Origin: an uncultured Bacteriovoracaceae bacterium
GTDB lineage: Bacteria; Bdellovibrionota; Bacteriovoracia; Bacteriovoracales; Bacteriovoracaceae
Assembly: GCA_950054155.1 (NCBI GenBank)
Contig: CATLOT010000021.1
Span: forward strand, 1-62,839
DNA length: 62,839 nucleotides
Reading direction: 5' to 3'
Below the pieces are notes generated by a model. It was given only the letters and a program-made list of their open reading frames with translations. It was not told the DNA's origin and ran no database searches. Below, one piece after another: positions 44,526-53,002 of this stretch. Positions within the stretch are counted from its first letter, which is position 1. Every line of letters begins with the position of its first letter. The position numbers were made by a program, and so were the translations under genes.

Positions 44526-44929
44526 TTGAGAGGAACCTTAGAGATAATTTGAGAGATAAGAGTATCTCCCTCTTTAAGATCGACTCTAATTTCCCAGTGT
44601 CCTCTCATTCCGCCCATAAAGAAGCGGGCTTCATCGACTTTAAAGACACCTTCGCTTACTTCAGTGAAGCCAAAGAGTGGTCCTCCATGATTATGACCAT
44701 GATGCATGATCATCCACGAGTAAATATCGATTTCTTCTTTTGGGCTGATTGGCATCATAGTGGTCTCATCCAAAATCGTCAGGGTAAAGGCAGAGGTATC
44801 ATTGAGCAGGGGTCCTTTCGTCCACTCCAAAGAGGCGCAGTAAGGGGTGCCTGTGAACTTGAGTTCACATTCTTCTGCCAAGAGAGAGACGTTAAAGAGA
44901 GTGATCAATACTAAAAAAAGTGTTCTCAT
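44522..44929 (-). CDS. Exported FixH/YtkA-like His-rich protein
   Basis: About 135 residues from the ATG at 44929, which follows AAAGGA and begins a normal signal peptide (MRTLFLVLITLFNVSLLA). An upstream in-frame ATG (44992) would add 21 residues, overlap the thioredoxin-like gene and spoil the signal. It contains CELKFTGTPYC, then WMIMHHGHNHGGPLFG, a His cluster suited to metal binding, and FFMGGMRGHWEIRVDL. It has the same layout as the following lipoprotein, so the two are probably tandem paralogues. Confidence 0.65.
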   Translation of the reverse strand: MRTLFLVLITLFNVSLLAEECELKFTGTPYCASLEWTKGPLLNDTSAFTLTILDETTMMPISPKEEIDIYSWMIMHHGHNHGGPLFGFTEVSEGVFKVDEARFFMGGMRGHWEIRVDLKEGDTLISQIISKVPLK

Positions 44930-44945
44930 TTTTATTCCTTTAGAT

Positions 44946-45497
44946 TTAACGTTGAATATAACAACCAAGGGCCCGCGCCACTTTGGTTTCAATAGGTTTA
45001 CCTTCTTTTAATTCACTAAGGGCTTTTTGCAGATAGAACTGATCGGCCCTTTTAGGGTTTCTTGAATTTGTCGCCCCTCCTTGAAAGAGGAAATCGCCCT
45101 TTTGATTTAGGACAAAGACATGAGGGGTTTTGAGGGCCTTTAAAAGATTGGCGGCCTTAAGTTTCTTATCAAGATAAATCGGAAAATCGATGGTGAACTG
45201 ATCAAAGTATCTCTTTGCTCGTTTGAGGGGTGTGCTCTTAGAGGAGTGAAATCCAATGAATTGAAACTCAGGGTAACTTTTTTGAAGTGAGTTGAGGTGA
45301 TCAAAGTGTCCTTGAGAGCATGGGCAGGTGCTTGAGAGGAAGTAAATTACTGTTGCCAAATTTTTTGGGGAGTCTGAGTTGATTTGTTTGGGGGTCAATG
45401 ACTTTTGATCTTTGATCAGGTCAAGAACTTCTTTTTGAAGATTGGCATGAGTTAAAGAGGAGTAAATTCCAAATAAGACAAAGAAGAGTAATTTCAT
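44946..45497 (-). CDS. Exported thioredoxin/redoxin-like protein
   Basis: 183 residues with a signal peptide (MKLLFFVLFGIYSSLTHA). Thioredoxin-fold core ATVIYFLSSTCPCSQGHFDHLNSL with a CxC-type active site (CPC) in place of CxxC, the cis-Pro loop TPHVFVLNQKGDFLFQGG, and a C-terminal ALGCYIQR Cys. Redoxins with this ending occur with copper or cytochrome assembly proteins. It is first in a four-gene operon with two FixH-like proteins and a Cys-Cys barrel, which suggests redox or metal handling in the envelope. Confidence 0.75.
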   Translation of the reverse strand: MKLLFFVLFGIYSSLTHANLQKEVLDLIKDQKSLTPKQINSDSPKNLATVIYFLSSTCPCSQGHFDHLNSLQKSYPEFQFIGFHSSKSTPLKRAKRYFDQFTIDFPIYLDKKLKAANLLKALKTPHVFVLNQKGDFLFQGGATNSRNPKRADQFYLQKALSELKEGKPIETKVARALGCYIQR

Positions 45498-45566
45498 GCC
45501 ATTTTTCTAACAAAGAAGGGGATCTTTGTTAATTGAAAATCTTAGGAAGCAGGTTAGAATAGGGAA

Positions 45567-46775
45567 GTGTTATATCGTATCTGCTTTTTCTTTATAGGGG
45601 CTTTCTTACTTCAATGTCCTGTCGCTGCTAAGGAGCAAGAGCTCCTTGTAGAGGGCTATTTCGACGGTTACAAGATTTTTGATCAGGGACCTTACGCGAT
45701 AAAGTTTAATAAGAAAGCGTTTCTCTCCATTAAAAAAGTCGAGAAAGTGCCACAATTAGAGGCACCCTTTTTAATGCCTCCTCTAGTGGATGCCCATGTC
45801 CATAGTATGGTTTTTAAGGACCCCCATCATCATAGTCTCAAAGAAGAATTGGCCTTCAATCATGGCCTAAGTAAGAGCCAGTATGAGGATATGATCCTCA
45901 AATACCTAGGGGCTATGAGAAAGAGTGGCTTTCTCTTTCTTCGAGATCTTGGAGGGCCTGATCGAGGTGAGGTTCTTTTAAAGGGTCTTCTTAGTCGCCA
46001 TTCTGATCTCCCCTACGTGCAAATGACCACTGCTTCATTGTCTTGGGGACAAGGGCAGTGCTTTAAAGGTTATAACTGCGCTACTCACTTTACCGATATT
46101 TCTACTTGGGATCAGAGAAAGCGTGAGGAGTTTATCAAAAACTATCAAGGAGACTTTTTAAAAGTCTATCTTGATAATGACCCCGTTGCCGGAAAAATGC
46201 CTCTCTCCATCGCTGCCGATCTTATTCGTCTTTCAAAGAAGTATTCTTTAAAGGTGGCCCTTCATATCCGTCATGACATAAGAGATACCAGTGTCCTTGA
46301 TGGAGAGCATGTCTCCTTTGAGCACTTTAACTTACAAGTTAATAAGGTCTCTAAGATAAGGGCGACTTTGGTTCCAACCCTCTATCCGCAAAGCTTTAAA
46401 TCACAAATAAGCGCAGGAAAGAGTGCTTATCATCACGACCATATTGACCATCTGGGCTCTTTAAAAGAGATCCTAGAAAAGAAGAGTTTCTGCTTTGGCA
46501 GTGACTTCTATTATCTTAGTCATGACCCGGTAAGAAGTGTGGGCTTCTATTCTCTTGAGTCTCTCTTTGAGTATAAGAAATTAGGATTTAGTAATCTTGA
46601 ACTCTTAAAAAGCATTACAACCAATTGTTATTCGCTCTTTAAAAAGAATTTTTCATTGGGGGCGATTAAAGTGGGAGCGCCTGCTCATTTTCTCTTAATT
46701 GAGGGGAACCCTGCGAAGTCTCTTAAAGACCTTCATAATATTAAGGCCCTCTATAAAGAGGGCCAAAAGCTTTAA
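45567..46775 (+). CDS. Exported amidohydrolase-family enzyme
   Basis: 402 residues from GTG 45567, with a signal peptide (to about residue 20, ending PVAA). The metal-dependent hydrolase outline is present: MPPLVDAHVHSMVF (HxH motif), a Lys-type region VYLDND, later His in KVALHIRHD and GEHVSFEHFNL, and FGSDFYYLSHDP (Asp ligand). The ending KVGAPAHFLLIEGNP matches imidazolonepropionase-like and prolidase-like amidohydrolases. Probably hydrolyses peptide-like or cyclic amide substrates in the periplasm. Stop codon shares a TTAA with the convergent symporter gene. Confidence 0.8.
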   Translation: MLYRICFFFIGAFLLQCPVAAKEQELLVEGYFDGYKIFDQGPYAIKFNKKAFLSIKKVEKVPQLEAPFLMPPLVDAHVHSMVFKDPHHHSLKEELAFNHGLSKSQYEDMILKYLGAMRKSGFLFLRDLGGPDRGEVLLKGLLSRHSDLPYVQMTTASLSWGQGQCFKGYNCATHFTDISTWDQRKREEFIKNYQGDFLKVYLDNDPVAGKMPLSIAADLIRLSKKYSLKVALHIRHDIRDTSVLDGEHVSFEHFNLQVNKVSKIRATLVPTLYPQSFKSQISAGKSAYHHDHIDHLGSLKEILEKKSFCFGSDFYYLSHDPVRSVGFYSLESLFEYKKLGFSNLELLKSITTNCYSLFKKNFSLGAIKVGAPAHFLLIEGNPAKSLKDLHNIKALYKEGQKL

Positions 46776-48217
46776 TTATACTTTGGCATTTTACCGCTCT
46801 TATAGCGGCCAACATAATCGTCGACCTTCTCTTTAACGACCTTGCTCATGTACATCATCCCCAAAATATTGGGAAAGGCCATGGAAAGCAGCATAAGGTC
46901 TGCAAACTCGACCACATTTTCTACACTTAAAATGGGTCCAAGGATAATGACAAAAACGTAGGTGAACTTATAAAGCTTAACCGCATGACCACCAAGCTTA
47001 TCACCAAAGAGGTATTCCGTTGCCCTCTCTCCATAATAGGACCAACTAATAACAGTAGAATAAGCGAAGATAGCAATGGCCACAGTCAGTAAGTAAGGCA
47101 TCCAATCACCTAAGCTACTAAAGGCAAGTGCCGTCATTTTTACACCTACGAGGTCACCGCCTTTTTGAGCAAACTGGGGATCAACATTAGCCCCTGTTAT
47201 AAGAATTGCTAATGCCGTCATTGTACAAACAACATGAGTGTCAATAGACGGACCAATCATGGCGACGAGACCCTCTCTTACGGGCTCATCTGTTTTAGCC
47301 GCAGAGTGAGCGATGGCCGCACTCCCAAGTCCGGCTTCATTAGAAAAGCTTGCTCTTTTCACCCCTTGGATCATGACAGCGAGGAAACCACCAAAAGCGG
47401 CTTCAGGACTGAAGGCTTGAATGAAGATTTGGGCAAACATATCGGGAACCATGGCATAGTTCTTTGCAAGGATCGCGATACAGCTTAGGACATAGAAGCC
47501 ACACATAAGGGGCACAAGTTTAGAGGTCACAGCACCAATTCTCTTAATTCCCCCTAAGAGCACAATTCCCGCAAGAAACGCAAGGGTAACACCCACCACA
47601 AGAGGGCTGGCACTTGGAAATTGCATTTTGATAATTTCATAGGTCTGATTGGCCTGAAAGAGGTTTCCTCCGCCAAAGCTTGCCATAATGGTCATCACAG
47701 CAAAGAAGACCCCTAGGAACTTTCCTGATTTGGCAAAACCACGCTCTTTAAATCCCTCTTCAAGATAAACCATCGGTCCACCAAGCATGCCGCCTTTACT
47801 ATCCTTTCGGCGGTAGAGCTGAGCAAAGGTACAACTTGTAAATTTCATACACATGCCAAAGAAGGCCACGAGCCAAATCCAAAAAACGGCACCAGGTCCG
47901 CCTGCATAAATGGCAACGGCCACACCGGCAATATTACCAAGCCCCACTGTCGCACTGAGGGCAGAGGTGAGGGCCTGAAAGTGGGAGATATCTCCTTCGT
48001 GGTCGGGATGATCGTAATCCCCCTTCACGACGTCGATGGCGTGCTTATACATGCGCAGGTTGAGGAAACCATAGCGAAAGGTGAAGAAAATTCCCCCTGT
48101 CACCATGATAAAGAGAATTAAGGGGAGCTTAATAATCGGAACTGGCCAAAAGAGAAATGCGCCAAAGATACCGTTAAATCCACCAAAGATCTGGTTAACC
48201 CAGTGCTCAAAACCCAT
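46772..48217 (-). CDS. Sodium:alanine/glycine symporter (AGCS family)
   Basis: 481 residues with about 10-11 membrane segments. Family signatures: GGIFFTFRYGFLNLRMYKHAIDVVKGDYD, SHFQALTSALSATVGLGNIAGVAVAIYAGGPGAVFW, KRASFSNEAGLGSAAIAHSAAKTDEPVREG, SWSYYGERATEYLFG. It imports alanine or glycine with Na+ across the inner membrane. GAGGAGAGG precedes the ATG. Confidence 0.93.
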   Translation of the reverse strand: MGFEHWVNQIFGGFNGIFGAFLFWPVPIIKLPLILFIMVTGGIFFTFRYGFLNLRMYKHAIDVVKGDYDHPDHEGDISHFQALTSALSATVGLGNIAGVAVAIYAGGPGAVFWIWLVAFFGMCMKFTSCTFAQLYRRKDSKGGMLGGPMVYLEEGFKERGFAKSGKFLGVFFAVMTIMASFGGGNLFQANQTYEIIKMQFPSASPLVVGVTLAFLAGIVLLGGIKRIGAVTSKLVPLMCGFYVLSCIAILAKNYAMVPDMFAQIFIQAFSPEAAFGGFLAVMIQGVKRASFSNEAGLGSAAIAHSAAKTDEPVREGLVAMIGPSIDTHVVCTMTALAILITGANVDPQFAQKGGDLVGVKMTALAFSSLGDWMPYLLTVAIAIFAYSTVISWSYYGERATEYLFGDKLGGHAVKLYKFTYVFVIILGPILSVENVVEFADLMLLSMAFPNILGMMYMSKVVKEKVDDYVGRYKSGKMPKYN

Positions 48218-48305
48218 AAAATGCCTCTCCTCAGATGATTGTTGAGTAAAAAGGTTAACGGGATCCCGGTGACTTGTCTAATAAAGTTGATTGAGTTGCT
48301 GCGAG

Positions 48306-49328
48306 TTATAGCTTTGGTTTAAGAAATTCACGCACCTTGTTGAGGACAATATCCCTGATGCCATCGCGCTCTTGAAACATTTCGTGCTTACTCTTTTCAA
48401 AACGCACAAGCTGGCATTTGGCCAGGGTGGTGCAGAATTTCTTTTGCCTCTTGTCACGACTAAAAGTATCGAGACCCGCCTGAAAGAGAAGGATGGGGTA
48501 GTTGGCGAGAACGCGTTTGCTCTTTTTCTTATTAAGGGAGCGGCCAAGACGAATTCCTTCAATGAGCCAATTGACTGTGGCGCCACCCATATTAAGGTCC
48601 TCGCCACCGGGGTTTCGAAAAGTTGTCAGGGCCATTTGATGCCGGGCCTCGCTTGAAGTGACGCGATTCTCTTCAAAGCTTTGTTCACCTTTATAGGGGC
48701 CAAAGCCGGGCACATAATCATGCTTTTTGCCTGCAAGTTTAAGGGCCTTCATGGCAAAGAAAGTCACACTTTCAGGTAAGCTTTGAGTTTTAATTTCCAT
48801 CATAGGACTACTGAGGGTGAGGCCCACGACTGGGAGGTTGTACTTGGCGAGAGCACCAAGAGCGATAGCTGCGCCCATGGAGTGACCGATAATGGCGACT
48901 TTCTTACCTTCATTCTTATCTTTGTCCTTGTTATCAGCAATTGCGAGATCCCAAAAGGTTTTAAAGTCGACTAAGTAGTCGTCATAATTTTCGACGTATC
49001 CCTTGTCTGTTTTATTGGAGAGTCGCTCGGAGAAACCCTGGCCTCGAGGATCCCAGAGGTAGTAATCGCAACCGAGGTCCTTAAGGTCATAAGCAAGTTC
49101 TGCGTACTTTCTTGTGGGCTCAGTTCTTCCTGGCATCATAATGAGCGTGCAATTTCCCTCTTGGGTGATCTCTTTATAATGAACTTTCTTTTGCGCGACA
49201 CCCTCATAGAAGTGGCTTGTCCCTTGATCATAGAAGCTTAAGACCTCAGGCAACTTTTCAAGGAGTTGGTTTTCAGGGACAGCAAAGAGAGGGCTGCAAA
49301 GAAGAAAGAGAGAAAGAAGGAGTTTCAT
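48306..49328 (-). CDS. Exported alpha/beta hydrolase (lysophospholipase-like)
   Basis: 340 residues with a signal peptide (MKLLLSLFLLCSPLFA). Nucleophile elbow GHSMGAAIALG (Ser near 150), acid in FQAGLDTFSRDKRQ, and His in SKHEMFQERD, plus WDPRGQGFSER before the elbow. This is the monoacylglycerol lipase/lysophospholipase L2 (PldB) arrangement. It probably degrades lipids in the envelope or those of other cells. It stands alone between the symporter and the response regulator. Confidence 0.88.
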   Translation of the reverse strand: MKLLLSLFLLCSPLFAVPENQLLEKLPEVLSFYDQGTSHFYEGVAQKKVHYKEITQEGNCTLIMMPGRTEPTRKYAELAYDLKDLGCDYYLWDPRGQGFSERLSNKTDKGYVENYDDYLVDFKTFWDLAIADNKDKDKNEGKKVAIIGHSMGAAIALGALAKYNLPVVGLTLSSPMMEIKTQSLPESVTFFAMKALKLAGKKHDYVPGFGPYKGEQSFEENRVTSSEARHQMALTTFRNPGGEDLNMGGATVNWLIEGIRLGRSLNKKKSKRVLANYPILLFQAGLDTFSRDKRQKKFCTTLAKCQLVRFEKSKHEMFQERDGIRDIVLNKVREFLKPKL

Positions 49329-49365
49329 GGGGATTCCTTAAAAGAGTACTCTTAAAAGGTTACCA

Positions 49366-49791
49366 TCAAAGGTTTTGCACTTCCAATCCTAGGCAACGGG
49401 AAAGCCTTTCAATGAAGACATCATACTTGAAGGGCTTAGTCAGAATATGTTTTGCCCCTAAAAAGATGGCCTTTTTAACGATGGAGCTATTGAGATTTCC
49501 TGAAATAATCAGGACAGGGATATTCTTAGTTTTGGCCTTGCTCCTAAGCTCTTTAAAAACCTCAAGTCCATTGCGACGAGGGAGGACAATATCGACGATG
49601 ATCAGACCAAATTCCTGATTGTTAATTTTACGGATGGCCTCGGCCCCATCAGCGGCACCCACTAAACTTTCGCAATCAAAATTGGCTTTTCTCAAATAGG
49701 TCCCTATAAGGTCACGAATCTTTTCCTCATCATCAACGATGAGAATGGATTTGCCGTTGAGAAATTTATTAAGAACTTCACCGAGTTTCAT
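49366..49791 (-). CDS. Single-domain response regulator
   Basis: 141 residues, receiver domain only: acidic pair in LIVDDEEKIRD, phosphoacceptor Asp in GLIIVDIVLPRRNG (near residue 73), the conserved Ser in LIISGN and Lys in LTKPF. No output domain. It closely resembles the receiver encoded at 60596-60976 in motif spacing, so the two are paralogues. No kinase is adjacent. Confidence 0.92.
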   Translation of the reverse strand: MKLGEVLNKFLNGKSILIVDDEEKIRDLIGTYLRKANFDCESLVGAADGAEAIRKINNQEFGLIIVDIVLPRRNGLEVFKELRSKAKTKNIPVLIISGNLNSSIVKKAIFLGAKHILTKPFKYDVFIERLSRCLGLEVQNL

Positions 49792-50060
49792 AACTCTATT
49801 TTAAGGGCAGGTGATGATTTCATCATAAAGACAAGGCTAAGTGCTTGTTTCGCAAATTATAAGAAAGCCTGATCAAGAACTTAGGGGCCGAAGCACACAG
49901 AAAGTGGGCAAAAAATTGAGAAATATTCACAAAGTGTAATGAAGTTCATTTAGTCAAAAAATTGTTAATTCTTAATCTAAGTTATGAAAAAGGTTAGGTT
50001 TTAGTATTTAGCGCTGACTCTCTTAATATTCAAAAGAGGACGGGGTTTACCCTAGTGAGT

Positions 50061-51770
50061 ATGAAAATCTTGAAAACGAAACAATTATTGCCGATTCTTC
50101 TCTTTTGCTTTTTGGGCAGCGGATACCAAGCAAAGAATCCCCTGTCCATGTTAACGGGTAAAAAGAAGATTAAGACCCCGGAGTACATTTCATTGTACGC
50201 TTCTTCTTCGGAATCGAAGGAAGTCCCCGTTCGGGGGATTGTAGGGATTCCTCGTTACGTTCTCTTAACAAGAGGCTTCTTCTTAAGAAGACCCGTTGAG
50301 GCGCGCTTGGTTTATGACAATCAAATGGCCTGTACTTTTAAGGCGCGGAGAAGTTTTGGTCTCCTTATAAAGTACTACTTTGATGAGTGTAGTGATGGCT
50401 CTCGTCCAGGAGATCGCATTAGTGTTAATGAGAGTGTTGCCCTTGAGGTGGAGAGTCGCTCCAATGTCACGATGAAGGCGGTCGTCAAAGTTTATGAATT
50501 TATTCGCGATGGAATCAAACTTCCCAATATTGGTGCCCAGGCCGGGCAGTTTTTAAAGTTTGATGGTGAGTATTGGGTGGCCTCAGAGGGGCTTCCCGAT
50601 GGTCAAGAGCAAGGACAAGTCCTGATTTGGGATGGCACCGGATGGATGCCCACTGAAATTGAAGGACTTCAAGGTGAAGCCGGTGAGCAAGGGCCACAGG
50701 GTGAGGCTGGGCCCCAAGGGGAAGTCGGTCCTCAAGGTCCTGCTGGTGCTCAGGGGGAAGTCGGTCCTCAGGGTCCTGCTGGTGCTCAGGGTGAAGTCGG
50801 TCCTCAAGGTCCTGCTGGCCCACAAGGGGTTGCTGGTCCTGTCGGTCCAAAAGGAGATACGGGGGCTCAAGGTGATGTAGGCCCTCAAGGTCCTGCTGGT
50901 CCAAAAGGGGATACGGGAGCTCAAGGTGTTGCAGGTCCTCAGGGTCCGGTTGGTCCTCAAGGTGTTGCGGGTCCTCAAGGTCCGGTTGGTCCTCAAGGTG
51001 AAGTCGGTCCTCAAGGTCCTGCTGGTCCAAAAGGGGACACGGGAGCTCAAGGTGTTGCGGGTCCTCAAGGTCCGGTCGGTCCTCAAGGCCCTGTTGGACC
51101 ACAAGGTGAGAAGGGTGAAAAAGGTGACGACGCCACAGTGAGCCTGATCGCAGGAGCTGGGATTGTTGCTGGAGATAATATCGATGGAACGATCAGTTCT
51201 GTTGGGACCATTGCCGTTGATGTGGGAACTGGCGCAGGTCAGATACCAAGACTTGATAGCAATGGAAAACTTCCTGAAGCAGTTCTCCCTGATAGTGCGG
51301 GGTCGGGTTCAGGTGTTGGCGAAATTAAAGTCGCCTTTATTAAAGATGTAAGACCAAGTGGTACTCACGGTGGTGGATGTACCGCAGGGACTTGGCACCA
51401 AAGAGAGCTTAATACGATTGAAGGGGAGAGTTCTCTTGTGACTCTCGCGGCTAATCAATTCACCTTACAGCCTGGTGAATACCTGGTTGAAGTTATTGCT
51501 CCAACCTACCTCGATAATGTCCATAAGGCCGTGCTCTTTGATGTGAACGCCGGTGCGATTGCAAAGGTTGGTTCTACCGGACGAACCCATACAAGCTATG
51601 GAGGTATGAATTCAAGTTTCATTGAAGGTCACATTACCCTCAGTGCAGCGACGACCTTTGAAATTCAGCACCGCTGTACCAGTACCAGAGATATTGTGGG
51701 CTTTGGTGTGGCCGCGAATTTTGGAGTTGATGAAGTCTATACTCAAGTGAAGGTTACCCGAGTGAAGTAG
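50061..51770 (+). CDS. Collagen-like triple-helix surface protein with phage-tail-like C-terminal knob
   Basis: About 569 residues from ATG 50061 (GTG 50055 in frame). Signal peptide [19 protein letters not shown]. An N-terminal beta-rich domain (about residues 40-155) is followed by two GQxLxxDGxxW motifs ([22 protein letters not shown]), as in phage tail fibre proteins, then about 51 Gly-X-Y triplets (residues about 202-356) rich in GPQGPAG and PKGDTG. The C-terminal 140 residues hold [19 protein letters not shown] and a jelly-roll-like ending ([20 protein letters not shown]), resembling viral and bacterial trimeric knobs. A surface or appendage protein is likely. Confidence 0.85.
   Translation: MKILKTKQLLPILLFCFLGSGYQAKNPLSMLTGKKKIKTPEYISLYASSSESKEVPVRGIVGIPRYVLLTRGFFLRRPVEARLVYDNQMACTFKARRSFGLLIKYYFDECSDGSRPGDRISVNESVALEVESRSNVTMKAVVKVYEFIRDGIKLPNIGAQAGQFLKFDGEYWVASEGLPDGQEQGQVLIWDGTGWMPTEIEGLQGEAGEQGPQGEAGPQGEVGPQGPAGAQGEVGPQGPAGAQGEVGPQGPAGPQGVAGPVGPKGDTGAQGDVGPQGPAGPKGDTGAQGVAGPQGPVGPQGVAGPQGPVGPQGEVGPQGPAGPKGDTGAQGVAGPQGPVGPQGPVGPQGEKGEKGDDATVSLIAGAGIVAGDNIDGTISSVGTIAVDVGTGAGQIPRLDSNGKLPEAVLPDSAGSGSGVGEIKVAFIKDVRPSGTHGGGCTAGTWHQRELNTIEGESSLVTLAANQFTLQPGEYLVEVIAPTYLDNVHKAVLFDVNAGAIAKVGSTGRTHTSYGGMNSSFIEGHITLSAATTFEIQHRCTSTRDIVGFGVAANFGVDEVYTQVKVTRVK
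50664..51128 (+). repeat. Collagen-like coding repeat
   Basis: About 465 bp encoding uninterrupted Gly-X-Y triplets. Blocks of GGTCCTCAAGGTCCTGC.GG and CCAAAAGGGGATACGG recur with few changes, so the region can expand or contract by unequal recombination. Confidence 0.95.
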
Positions 51771-51817
51771 TTTTATAGGGGATTCTTCTCGTCAAATAAC
51801 ATTCGATTTTTTAGAAT

Positions 51818-51847
51818 CAAAGGGTGAGAGTCACCCTTTGTTTTTTT
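51818..51847 (+). terminator. Strong terminator that contains the start of the next gene
   Basis: CAAAGGGTGA (51818-51827) and TCACCCTTTG (51831-51840) form a perfect 10-bp stem with loop GAG, followed by seven T. It terminates the collagen-like gene, and the GTG start at 51824 of the Gly-rich lipoprotein lies inside the 5' arm. Confidence 0.9.
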
Positions 51848-53002
51848 CTTATTCTCTTTTTAAATGCCTGCGGCGTCGATGTCGGCGATGGCAGTGATGG
51901 TGCCTGCACCGATGAGACCTTTTCATCGGCAAGGCGAAACTACAACTGTCAGTCTCTCACTCTTTCTGGAAATTTAGCCTCACTCTTTAGTGGCGTTGGC
52001 GGCAGCTCTGTGATCATCAAAGTCATTGACTCTGTAAATATCGACGGATCTCTTGGGGCCAATGGCGCTGATGCCGGCACATCTTTGGCGACAGGACTCT
52101 CTGGTGCTCTTGGTGGTGCTGGTGGTGGCCAAGGTGGAGACTGCGTTTTTGACTCAGCCTGTGGGGCAAGCGCCAATGATAATAATGGCCGTGGTGACGG
52201 TGGTGGTGTCGGAGGACGCGCGGGAGATGATCCCACTTTCTTCTCCGCGGCTTCCGGTGGTGGTGGTTCTGGCGGAAGTTTTGGTACTGTTGGCTCTAAC
52301 GGTGCCACAGGCTCAGGTGATGGTGGCACAACCCCCGGTCCAGGCGGAGTTGCTCCAGGAGTTTATGGACTCACAAACACTTGGGACATTGCCTTTGTTG
52401 GAGGTTCCGGTGGTGGTTCTGGTGGTTATGGTGTCTTTAGTGGTGCTTCCCAAAGTGCCGGCGGTGCTGGCGGTGGTGGCGGTGGTGCGCTTCGTATTGT
52501 CGCTGGAGGGGATATAACGATTAGAGGAACCCTTACGGCTAATGGAGGAGCCGGTGGCGCGCCGGAGACAGAGCTCGACTTCTCTGATGGAGGCTGTGGC
52601 GGCGGCGGCTCTGGAGGCGCTATCTGGTTACAGGCCAAAGGAAATATTACGATCAATGGCACTGTCAGTGCCAGTGGTGGTCTCGGTGATAATTGCACGA
52701 GCGCTAACGAAGACGGAGGAGCGGGTGGCAACGGAGGGGTTGGTCGGATCAGACTTGATGATGCCGATGGGGCGATTACTGTTACAGGCTCTGTAAGCCC
52801 AGCGGCCGACGTTTCAGTCATTGGAAATGTTGAAGCCCTTCTCACTGAAAAAAGAGAATATGATGGAGACCTCAGTTGTGGCTCCCTTGCTTTTGTGGAC
52901 GATAATCAGGGACCGCCTAGTGGCCCACCTCTTCAGTTTTTGATGTCCTTTCTTTTAGGGCTTCTTCTCTGCCTCGTCGTTAGAAAATCAAAAACCAACT
53001 AA
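51824..53002 (+). CDS. Gly-rich lipoprotein with C-terminal hydrophobic anchor
   Basis: 392 residues. Lipobox NAC follows the hydrophobic start MRVTLCFFLILFLNAC. The middle is rich in GGGG, GGSGG and GGAGG clusters arranged with beta-helix-like strands (GSLGANGADAG, GGDITIRGTLTANGGAG, KGNITINGTVSASGG). The end PPLQFLMSFLLGLLLCLVVRKSKTN is a hydrophobic segment plus basic tail, as in CTERM-type sorting signals. The GTG start and the first codons of the signal peptide overlap the terminator of the collagen-like gene. No good ribosome-binding site precedes it. Probably surface-exposed. Confidence 0.75.
   Translation: MRVTLCFFLILFLNACGVDVGDGSDGACTDETFSSARRNYNCQSLTLSGNLASLFSGVGGSSVIIKVIDSVNIDGSLGANGADAGTSLATGLSGALGGAGGGQGGDCVFDSACGASANDNNGRGDGGGVGGRAGDDPTFFSAASGGGGSGGSFGTVGSNGATGSGDGGTTPGPGGVAPGVYGLTNTWDIAFVGGSGGGSGGYGVFSGASQSAGGAGGGGGGALRIVAGGDITIRGTLTANGGAGGAPETELDFSDGGCGGGGSGGAIWLQAKGNITINGTVSASGGLGDNCTSANEDGGAGGNGGVGRIRLDDADGAITVTGSVSPAADVSVIGNVEALLTEKREYDGDLSCGSLAFVDDNQGPPSGPPLQFLMSFLLGLLLCLVVRKSKTN

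Noticed and set aside
48240-48275. Terminator at the CGGGATCCCG palindrome upstream of the symporter gene
   Set aside because: The palindrome leaves a stem of only about 4 bp once a loop is allowed, and the T-rich stretch is several bases away.
50515-51104. Long minus-strand open frames opposite the collagen-like gene
   Set aside because: They arise from the Gly-X-Y codon repeat read backwards and give low-complexity peptides with no start signal.
51949-52845. Pro-rich minus-strand frames opposite the Gly-rich gene
   Set aside because: They mirror the GGN codons of the real gene and give low-complexity Pro-rich peptides with no supporting signals.
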